Positions 1 through 5,006 of a stretch of 5,006 nucleotides of DNA are shown here, piece by piece (positions within the stretch are counted from its first letter, which is position 1; every line of letters starts with the position of its first letter). The stretch is from NCBI GenBank assembly GCA_029932795.1, contig JAOZPL010000062.1, forward strand, positions 1-5,006, read 5' to 3'. The notes under the pieces are model-generated. The model worked only from the letters and a program-made list of their open reading frames with translations, was not told the origin of the DNA and did not search any database. A program made the translations under genes and the position numbers. This DNA comes from Candidatus Zixiibacteriota bacterium (GTDB lineage: Bacteria > Zixibacteria > MSB-5A5 > GN15 > FEB-12).

Positions 1-210
1 AAGAAAGAGGACATTCTGCTGGCGCCGGAACGTCTCGTCAAAATAGAAGATTCCGTTACAACCGTTGAAATACAGGACACGCTCGGCGAGATCAAAACTG
101 TTAATGTGAAGACCGGTCTCTCGGATGGGATAAATATCGAGATCGTCGAAGGTGTCGAGGAAGGCGATCTGTTGGTGGAACGCCCACCGAAGGAGATAAC
201 CGGCGACTGA
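1..210 (+). CDS. Periplasmic adaptor subunit (HlyD/MacA-type membrane fusion protein), C-terminal fragment
   Basis: An open frame enters from the left edge in frame 1 and ends at TGA 208-210, giving 69 residues; the start lies outside the window. The visible part matches the membrane-proximal end of MacA/RND-type adaptors: a short strand with a proline (ILLAPERLV), a stretch of alternating beta residues, then the typical closing pattern VKTGLSDGINIEIVEGVEEG followed by DLLVE, which corresponds to the family's 'V..G..dg...eI..GL..GD.VV'. It ends in a short charged tail (RPPKEITGD). Such adaptors are anchored in the inner membrane, lie in the periplasm and link an ABC or RND pump to an outer-membrane channel. 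The MacB-like permease gene starts 21 bp downstream, so here it is most likely the adaptor of an ABC exporter. The family call rests on a short C-terminal pattern plus context. The hairpin, lipoyl and barrel domains would be upstream and cannot be seen. Confidence 0.8.
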   Translation, partial: KKEDILLAPERLVKIEDSVTTVEIQDTLGEIKTVNVKTGLSDGINIEIVEGVEEGDLLVERPPKEITGD

Positions 211-231
211 CAACCTGAATGAGATGTTTCG

Positions 232-1467
232 ATGAACCCAGCGCTTTCGATCAAACAGTTCCTTAATGACATGCGGCGGCAGAAGCTCCGTACAATGTTG
301 ACGATGTTCGGCATCTTCTGGGGTACCTGCGCCATCGTTCTGCTGTTTGCGTTTGGGAAAGGCATGACCGAAGCCCAACTGAAATCGCAAAAGGGACTGG
401 GCGAGAATATCGGTATCTTCTGGCCCGGTATAACCTCGAGAGAGTACAAAGGGCTGGCCTCCGGACGCCGTATCCGACCCTCTGAAGACGATGTCCTGCT
501 AATAAAGTCAAAAGCGACAACCCTCGCCAGGATTTCGCCCGAGTATTCGCGGTGGAACGTACCCATGAAATATGGCAAGAATACCACCATTCGCAACGTT
601 GTCGGTGTCTGGCCCGAATTCAGCCAGATGCGTAATCTCATCCCGGATTACGGCTCCCGGTTCCTCAACGAGACCGATATGGCTGCCAAACGGCGCGTCG
701 TGTTTATCGGTAACCGGTTGAAGGACGACCTCTTCGGAGACGAGGAGGCGGTCGGGGAGACGGTGCTTATCAATGGCGTGCCGTTCACCGTTATCGGCGT
801 CATGAAGACTAAACGGCAGGACAGTTCCTACAACGGCCGGGACGCTCGTAAAGCGTTCATCCCTTCCTCAACTTTCAAGACCATGTACTCCCGGCGCTAC
901 CTGAATGATTTCGTAGCCCAATGCAAACCAGAACTGACTATGGAAATCGCACGCCAGGAGATCTTCGAGATTCTGGGAGCCAAGTACAGGTTTGACCCAA
1001 CCGACGAGGAAGCGCTGGCTGTCTGGGACATCACCAAGGGGTTTGCCTTTCTCAAGACTTTCTTTCTTGCCTTTCGCATGTTCCTACTGGGTATCGGCAT
1101 CGCCACCCTGATCACGGGTGGAATTGGTGTCTCCAACATTATGAATGTTGTCCTTGAAGAGCGAACCAAGGAGATCGGTATCAAGATGGCCCTTGGCGCC
1201 AGAAAAAGCCATATCCTGACCCAGTTTGTTTTTGAGACATTGCTGATAACCGGCGTCGGCGGCATCTTCGGCTTCCTGTTTGCATATACTGTTGTTTCGG
1301 TCTTTCCCATGTTTAACCTGGAAGACTATGTCGGCATACCGACAGTCGATATCTGGGGTGGTGTTGGTGTAGTGCTTCTTCTCGGCATTGTCGGGCTGGT
1401 TGCGGGCGTTTTTCCGGCACGTCGAGCAGCCAATTTGCAGCCGGTGCAGGCCTTGAAACTATTCTAA
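232..1467 (+). CDS. MacB-like ABC transporter permease (FtsX family), first of a tandem pair
   Basis: This 411-aa inner-membrane permease has the MacB/LolC/LolE topology. TM1 is at about residues 22-42, with the motif WGT at 30-32 and FGKG at 41-44. A large periplasmic MacB core domain follows (about 43-275), then three C-terminal helices at about 279-303, 330-358 and 372-394 forming the FtsX domain. The cytoplasmic loop after TM2 carries the hallmark EERTKEIGIKMALGARKS (309-326), which in this family contacts the ATPase. The periplasmic part includes GVPFTVIGVM (182-191) and GAKYRFDP (249-256). The protein ends with the usual FPARRAA..QPVQAL tail. It lacks a fused N-terminal ATPase domain, unlike E. 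coli MacB (about 650 aa), so it must use a separate ATPase, probably the one encoded at 2751. The ATG at 232 is the first in frame after the adaptor stop and puts the N-terminus in register with the paralogue downstream; its ribosome site is weak (GAG at 221-223). Family is sure; substrate is unknown. Confidence 0.93.
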   Translation: MNPALSIKQFLNDMRRQKLRTMLTMFGIFWGTCAIVLLFAFGKGMTEAQLKSQKGLGENIGIFWPGITSREYKGLASGRRIRPSEDDVLLIKSKATTLARISPEYSRWNVPMKYGKNTTIRNVVGVWPEFSQMRNLIPDYGSRFLNETDMAAKRRVVFIGNRLKDDLFGDEEAVGETVLINGVPFTVIGVMKTKRQDSSYNGRDARKAFIPSSTFKTMYSRRYLNDFVAQCKPELTMEIARQEIFEILGAKYRFDPTDEEALAVWDITKGFAFLKTFFLAFRMFLLGIGIATLITGGIGVSNIMNVVLEERTKEIGIKMALGARKSHILTQFVFETLLITGVGGIFGFLFAYTVVSVFPMFNLEDYVGIPTVDIWGGVGVVLLLGIVGLVAGVFPARRAANLQPVQALKLF

Positions 1468-1469
1468 GG
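1466..1469 (+). promoter_or_regulatory. Ribosome binding site of second permease, embedded in the upstream stop codon
   Basis: AAGG overlaps the TAA stop of the first permease (1465-1467) and lies 5 nt before the ATG at 1475. A ribosome terminating on the first gene covers this site, so translation of the two permeases is probably coupled. The site and spacing are seen in the sequence; the coupling is inferred. Confidence 0.6.
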
Positions 1470-1474
1470 TACCT

Positions 1475-2722
1475 ATGCAGTTTAGCACCATTTACAACAT
1501 CTTCATCAGAGACTTCCGCAAACAGAAGAAGCGGTTGACCCTCACTCTCCTCGCACTCGGCTGGGGAACCATTTCCATCATGCTTCTGCTTGCTTTCGGA
1601 GAGGGTATTCACCGGCAAATGCATATCAATCAGAAAGGAATGGGGGAAGGGATCGCCATCCTATGGGGTGGACAGACCCAGATTCCTTTCAAGGGATTGG
1701 GTAAAGGGCGGCCGATCCGCCTGCACGCGGAGGATCCCCAGTTCATCAAGAGCCGGGTTCCGGATATCAAGTATATCACCGGAGAGTACCATCGCTGGGG
1801 GGCCAGGGTCAAGTACAAGGATGTAGTCCTGAGTGAGCACGTCAGCGGCAACGCACCGGAGTTTGAGCAGATGCGCAACTTTATTCCGGATAGAGGCGGC
1901 CGCATGATCAACGCCCTGGACGTGAAACTCAGGAGACGAGTGACTTTTCTGGGAGACCAGCTCAAGGTCCGGCTGTTTGGCGATGAAGACCCGATTGGCA
2001 AACGGATTCAGGTGCACGGAGTGCCGTTCACAGTCATTGGTGTCATGATACCGAAAATGCAGATGAGCTCATACAGTGGCATGGATGAAGACATGCTCTC
2101 AATTCCCAACACGACTTTCAAAGCCGTCTTCGGTGATCCCTGGCTTGACAACATTGTTTACCAGCCGTACAACATTAACGACATGGAGAACGTCGAGCGG
2201 CAGATATACGAGGCGATGGGCGCTAAATACAAATTCGATCCGAAAGACGAGCGTGCGCTGGGAATCTGGGACTACGCCGAAAGTTCCCGGGAGTTCAACA
2301 ACATGATGACGGGCATCAAACTGTTCCTGGGTATCATCGGCGGGCTGACACTCCTGATCGCCGGGGTCGGGGTGGCCAACATCATGTATGTCTCCATCAA
2401 GGAGAGAACGCGCGAAATCGGCATCAAGATGGCGGTCGGCGCCCGCAAGAGTTACGTGCTGACACAGTTCCTGATCGAGGCGCTGATAATCACGTTTGGC
2501 GGTGGTTTCGGCGGCATGGCGATCTCATATGTCATGACCGAAGGATTTAAACGGATACCGATTGAGTCGGATGTGCTGGAGTTCATGGGCCGGCCCACCG
2601 TATCGCTTGAGATCGGCCTTATCGTAGTTACCATTCTCGGCATCATGGGGCTTCTCTCAGGGCTGTTTCCGGCTATGAAAGCGGCCTCGGTCAACCCAGT
2701 GGAGTCATTGCGTTACGAATAA
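1475..2722 (+). CDS. MacB-like ABC transporter permease (FtsX family), second of a tandem pair
   Basis: This 415-aa permease is a clear paralogue of the gene just upstream. TM1 lies at about 22-42 (WGT at 30-32, FGEG at 41-44), the periplasmic MacB core domain at about 43-278, and the FtsX-domain helices at about 281-306, 328-353 and 375-399. The coupling-loop signature KERTREIGIKMAVGARKS sits at 309-326, and GVPFTVIGVM at 182-191, at the same residue numbers as in the first permease. The only length change is about four extra residues in the last periplasmic loop (about 355-372). No ATPase domain is fused. The ATG at 1475 follows the upstream stop by 7 bp and has a stop-embedded ribosome site. 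The pair probably forms a heterodimer in the inner membrane, as LolC and LolE do, driven by the downstream ATPase; this is inference, and two separate homodimers are possible. Substrate is unknown. Confidence 0.93.
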   Translation: MQFSTIYNIFIRDFRKQKKRLTLTLLALGWGTISIMLLLAFGEGIHRQMHINQKGMGEGIAILWGGQTQIPFKGLGKGRPIRLHAEDPQFIKSRVPDIKYITGEYHRWGARVKYKDVVLSEHVSGNAPEFEQMRNFIPDRGGRMINALDVKLRRRVTFLGDQLKVRLFGDEDPIGKRIQVHGVPFTVIGVMIPKMQMSSYSGMDEDMLSIPNTTFKAVFGDPWLDNIVYQPYNINDMENVERQIYEAMGAKYKFDPKDERALGIWDYAESSREFNNMMTGIKLFLGIIGGLTLLIAGVGVANIMYVSIKERTREIGIKMAVGARKSYVLTQFLIEALIITFGGGFGGMAISYVMTEGFKRIPIESDVLEFMGRPTVSLEIGLIVVTILGIMGLLSGLFPAMKAASVNPVESLRYE

Positions 2723-2737
2723 TCGTGAAAAAGCAGC

Positions 2738-2741
2738 AGGA
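2738..2741 (+). promoter_or_regulatory. Ribosome binding site of ABC ATPase gene
   Basis: AGGA lies 9 nt before the ATG at 2751, within the 28-bp gap after the second permease. It supports that start over the in-frame ATG at 2763. The latter would begin the protein as MKLRQVRKAY, closer to the usual N-terminus of this ATPase family, but has only a weak AGAG (2755-2758) in front. Confidence 0.5.
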
Positions 2742-2750
2742 TACAGTACC

Positions 2751-3479
2751 ATGCAGAGCATTATGAAGTTAAGGCAGGTGCGAAAGGCATACACCACCGG
2801 CACTGTCACGTTCGAGGCTCTAAGAGGAATCAACTTGATGGTCAACCGGGGAGAGTTTATCGCTGTCGTCGGCCCCTCAGGCTCGGGCAAGTCGACCCTG
2901 ATGAATATCATGGGTTGCCTCGATATTCCCACGTCCGGTGAGTACAGGTTTGAAAACCAACTGGTTAACTCGCTTTCCCCGAATCAACTGGCGGACATCC
3001 GCAACCGCAAGGTCGGCTTTGTCTTCCAGGCATTCAATCTGTTGCCGTATGCAACAACCTATGAGAATGTCGAAATCCCTCTTCTGTTCGCCAAGGTGAG
3101 CGGCAGGAAACGCAAGCAGCGCATAACCGAACTCCTGGCTCGCCTCGGATTGGCGGATAAGGCCGCCAACAAACCTACCGAACTCTCCGGCGGCGAGATG
3201 CAACGCGTCGCCATTGCCCGGGCACTGGCCAACGAGCCGGACGTCATTCTGGCCGACGAACCAACCGGCAATCTAGATAGCGCCTCCGGAGCGGAAATTG
3301 TCAATATATTTCGTGAGCTTTGGCAAAGTGGCAAGACCGTGATCGTGATTTCGCACGACGTTTCCATCGCCGAGCATGCGGAGCGAATCGTGAGACTCAA
3401 AGACGGCCTGATCGAGACCAACGGCGACCTGTCAAGAGAACAGCCGGCATCTGGTACCGATAATCAGTCCCTCTCCTGA
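2751..3479 (+). CDS. ABC transporter ATP-binding protein, LolD/MacB type
   Basis: This 242-aa cytoplasmic ATPase has a complete nucleotide-binding domain: Walker A GPSGSGKST (41-49), Q-loop Gln93 in VFQAFNLLP, ABC signature LSGGE (145-149) in LSGGEMQRVAIARAL, Walker B VILADEP (165-171) with catalytic Glu170, D-loop GNLD (173-176) and H-loop His202. The N-terminal pattern (VRKAYTTGTVTFEALRGINL) and the phrase MNIMGCLDIPTSGEY are typical of the LolD/MacB/FtsE-like group that pairs with FtsX-fold permeases. It is close to LolD in length (about 230 aa). It is the last gene of the + strand operon, 28 bp after the second permease, and is the obvious energy source for the two ATPase-less permeases. 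The signature has Glu-Met where many relatives have Gln-Gln; this is a tolerated variation. The last 20 or so residues (after about 222) form a polar tail beyond the fold, and their codons overlap the convergent symporter gene. Start at 2751 or 2763 is not fully settled. Confidence 0.95.
   Translation: MQSIMKLRQVRKAYTTGTVTFEALRGINLMVNRGEFIAVVGPSGSGKSTLMNIMGCLDIPTSGEYRFENQLVNSLSPNQLADIRNRKVGFVFQAFNLLPYATTYENVEIPLLFAKVSGRKRKQRITELLARLGLADKAANKPTELSGGEMQRVAIARALANEPDVILADEPTGNLDSASGAEIVNIFRELWQSGKTVIVISHDVSIAEHAERIVRLKDGLIETNGDLSREQPASGTDNQSLS
3464..3479. other. 16-bp overlap of two convergent gene ends
   Basis: The TGA of the ATPase gene (3477-3479, + strand) and the TGA of the symporter gene (complement of 3464-3466, - strand) lie inside each other's coding sequence. 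The last codons of both genes therefore share 16 bp, leaving no non-coding space between the two transcription units. I saw no GC-rich hairpin with a T-run for either direction around this point. Confidence 0.9.
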
Positions 3480-4909
3480 CCCCACCGCTGCGTCATCAGG
3501 CTGACCAGCACCACCGCCAGAAAGGCCAGCACAAAAGCCGGAACCAGCTCATACAAAGCTGATTTCAAAACCGGTATGTTGCGCCAGATGACCGTGACAA
3601 TCAAACCGGTCAGCATACCGGCAATAGCACCGGCCTTGTTCGCCCTTTTCCAGAGCAATCCCAAAATGACGACCGGCCCGAATCCCGCCCCAAGCGCAGC
3701 CCACGCGTAGAGCACGAACTCGAAGATGACCCGGTTTTTCGTAAGGGCGAAGAATACCGAGATCAGCGCCAGCAGAACCAGCATCAGCCGATCCATCCGC
3801 AGGAACCGTCCCCAGTCACGGGCGGCATCCTTCCTCTGCGCCCAGGCGAGAACATCCCGGGAGAGCGACGATGAAACGACAATCAACTGCGAGTCAGCCG
3901 TGGAACAGATAGCCGAAACGATAGCAGCTATCACAAAACCGGCCAGAACCGGTGGCAGCAGTTGACCCAATGCCAGCGGCAGCGCCTGTTCGGGATCGGC
4001 CAGATCACCGAAGTAGGCCCGGGAGGCGACGCCGAAAAAGATGGCGCCGCTATATACAAGTATGAACCAGACAAAGGCAATCCTGCCGGCCCGTTTGACC
4101 GACTCCCTGTCTCTGGCCGCCATAAAACGCGAAAGCACGTGCGGCTGACCCGGATAACCAAGGCCGATACCAAGCATGCCGATTACAAAGCCCAGCAGCC
4201 CGAAACTGGTTCTGCCGCCGCTGAGGGTGAGCAGTTCCGGATTCTCGGCGCCAATAGCAGAGCTGATCGGCTCGTAACCACCCATGTGGATAAACAGAAT
4301 GATCGGCATGCCGATCAGGGCTATCACCATGAATGTCGCCTGTACGATATCGGTCCAGCAGATAGCGCGAAACCCGCCGGTGATCGTATACGTCAGGATA
4401 ATACCGGCGCCCGCCAGAACCCCGATCCAGTATGGCAGTGAAAAGACAGCCTCAAACGCTTTGCCGGCGGCGTTCATCTGCGCTGCGACATATCCGAGCA
4501 TGGCGGCAAAGATTATCAACACGGCAACCGCCCTCAGCGCCTTTGACTCGGGACCGAAGCGATGACAGATGTATTGCGGCAATGTTACCGCGCCGCTCTC
4601 CCGCGTACTCCTGCGCAGGCGCTCCGCAATTACAAACCAGTTAAACAAGTAACCAGCGGCAATACCGGGTACAATCCAGAGGGCTGCCCAGCCGAACAGG
4701 TAGGCCTCGCCTACCAACCCCAGCATCACCCAGCCGGACTCCGATGACGCCGAGGCGGATAATGCCGATGTCCACGGGCCCAACTCGCGGTTGGCCAGTA
4801 CAAAGTCATCAGCCGTTTTCCGTCTCAACCGCGATGAGTACAGCCCGACAGCAATGATTCCCACGGTATAAACAATAAACGAAAGCCACAGAGCCAGATT
4901 CGATTCCAC
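3464..4909 (-). CDS. Sodium/solute symporter (SSS family), PutP-like, possible sodium/proline symporter
   Basis: This inner-membrane secondary transporter of the SSS family has about 13 hydrophobic segments, and at 481 aa is close to E. coli PutP (502). Residue numbers here count from the upstream TTG at 4915; subtract two for the GTG start chosen. PutP-like landmarks in order are the TM2 motif ALSASASSESGW (51-62), TLPQY (111-115), WTDIVQA (187-193, with the Asp equal to PutP Asp187), GLGYPGQPH (251-259), the sodium-site helix AICSTADSQL (335-344) and YAWAALGAGFGPV (403-415). The sodium-site Ala56, Ala335, Ser338 and Thr339 are kept. PutP Asp55 and Met56 correspond to Ser58 and Glu59, and PutP Trp244 to Ile250, while the Tyr140 and Tyr248 equivalents remain, so proline as substrate is plausible but unproven. 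The GTG at 4909-4907 is chosen because AAGGAG sits 6 nt before it; the in-frame TTG at 4915 directly abuts that site. The gene converges on the exporter operon and appears to be its own unit. Confidence 0.92.
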   Translation of the reverse strand: MESNLALWLSFIVYTVGIIAVGLYSSRLRRKTADDFVLANRELGPWTSALSASASSESGWVMLGLVGEAYLFGWAALWIVPGIAAGYLFNWFVIAERLRRSTRESGAVTLPQYICHRFGPESKALRAVAVLIIFAAMLGYVAAQMNAAGKAFEAVFSLPYWIGVLAGAGIILTYTITGGFRAICWTDIVQATFMVIALIGMPIILFIHMGGYEPISSAIGAENPELLTLSGGRTSFGLLGFVIGMLGIGLGYPGQPHVLSRFMAARDRESVKRAGRIAFVWFILVYSGAIFFGVASRAYFGDLADPEQALPLALGQLLPPVLAGFVIAAIVSAICSTADSQLIVVSSSLSRDVLAWAQRKDAARDWGRFLRMDRLMLVLLALISVFFALTKNRVIFEFVLYAWAALGAGFGPVVILGLLWKRANKAGAIAGMLTGLIVTVIWRNIPVLKSALYELVPAFVLAFLAVVLVSLMTQRWGQERD

Positions 4910-4915
4910 AGTCAA

Positions 4916-4921
4916 CTCCTT
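4916..4921 (-). promoter_or_regulatory. Strong Shine-Dalgarno sequence deciding the symporter start
   Basis: On the - strand AAGGAG is followed by TTGACT and then GTG. The six-base spacing fits GTG at 4909 as the start. The TTG at 4915 would have no spacing to this site and would depend on a weaker AGGG (4928-4925) further upstream. Confidence 0.65.
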
Positions 4922-5006
4922 GTTCCCTGGTTGAAGGCCGACTCCCAGCGTACATGACCGGTATCAGAGTCGCCTGGCGGAACATTTGCACGGGAAAGAA
5001 CCAAGT
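4922..5006. other. Upstream region of the symporter gene, no recognisable feature
   Basis: These 85 bases hold no convincing gene on either strand. The symporter frame meets an in-frame TGA upstream of its start (at about 4965-4963), so no N-terminal extension with a usual start codon is possible. The promoter should lie here or beyond the edge, but I see no clear -35/-10 pair, operator palindrome or riboswitch-like structure. Confidence 0.4.

Noticed and set aside
897..1310. A 137-codon open frame on the - strand within the first permease
   Set aside because: It is antisense to the FtsX domain, has low-complexity Pro/Ile/Ser/Arg composition and no recognisable domain or ribosome site.
1630..2017. 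Two overlapping open frames on the - strand within the second permease
   Set aside because: Both are antisense to the conserved periplasmic domain, overlap each other in different frames and show no protein family features.
2751..3479. Altered ABC signature (Glu-Met after LSGG) as a sign of a degenerate ATPase
   Set aside because: Glu at this place is common among active ABC ATPases, and all other catalytic motifs, including Glu170 and His202, are intact.
3435..3520. Possible terminator hairpins around the convergent gene ends, including the palindrome GGTACC
   Set aside because: Only very short stems form and no T-run follows in either direction; GGTACC also occurs at 1468-1473 and elsewhere by chance.
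3962..4441. A 159-codon open frame on the + strand opposite the symporter gene
   Set aside because: Its product is polar, rich in Gln, Arg and Asp and free of any family pattern, and it lies wholly antisense to a gene with clear motifs; it is a by-product of that gene's codon use.
4809..4991. A 60-codon - strand frame beginning upstream of the symporter and running into it
   Set aside because: Most of it overlaps the symporter's first helix in another frame, it starts at a GTG without a ribosome site, and it shows no family pattern.
4922..5006. Possible promoter for the symporter (TTGGTT near the right edge)
   Set aside because: No -10-like hexamer lies at suitable spacing, so the match is not better than chance.

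Overview
The window reads as an ordinary, gene-dense bacterial chromosome segment of moderate GC content. It very probably comes from a Gram-negative (diderm) organism, because the left part encodes a MacAB-type tripartite export system whose adaptor works in the periplasm. The sequence does not fix the lineage. The split layout, with two stand-alone permeases and a separate ATPase, would fit several environmental phyla, but that is only an impression.

Layout: (1) 1-210, + strand: the last 69 codons of a periplasmic adaptor (membrane fusion protein, HlyD/MacA type), cut by the window edge. (2) 232-1467 and 1475-2722, + strand: two tandem paralogous MacB-like (FtsX-family) permeases of 411 and 415 aa, neither carrying an ATPase domain. 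(3) 2751-3479, + strand: a stand-alone LolD/MacB-type ABC ATPase of 242 aa with all catalytic motifs. (4) 3464-4909, - strand: a PutP-like sodium/solute symporter, converging on the ATPase gene and overlapping its 3' end by 16 bp. (5) 4910-5006: the symporter leader with a strong Shine-Dalgarno sequence and no other recognisable feature.

How the genes work together: the four + strand genes are separated by 21, 7 and 28 bp and almost certainly form one operon. The inferred complex is an inner-membrane permease pair energised by the cytoplasmic ATPase and joined to a periplasmic adaptor. It would hand substrate to an outer-membrane TolC-like channel, which is not in view. Substrate cannot be told from sequence; MacAB relatives export macrolides, peptides, siderophores or lipidic compounds. 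The symporter is a separate transcription unit with no evident functional link.

I found no RNA genes, mobile elements, CRISPR arrays, long repeats or convincing intrinsic terminators. Nothing supports a wholly new system. The most informative points are the gap-free paralogy of the two permeases (suggesting a heterodimer), the overlapping convergent gene ends, and the altered substrate and sodium-site residues of the symporter.
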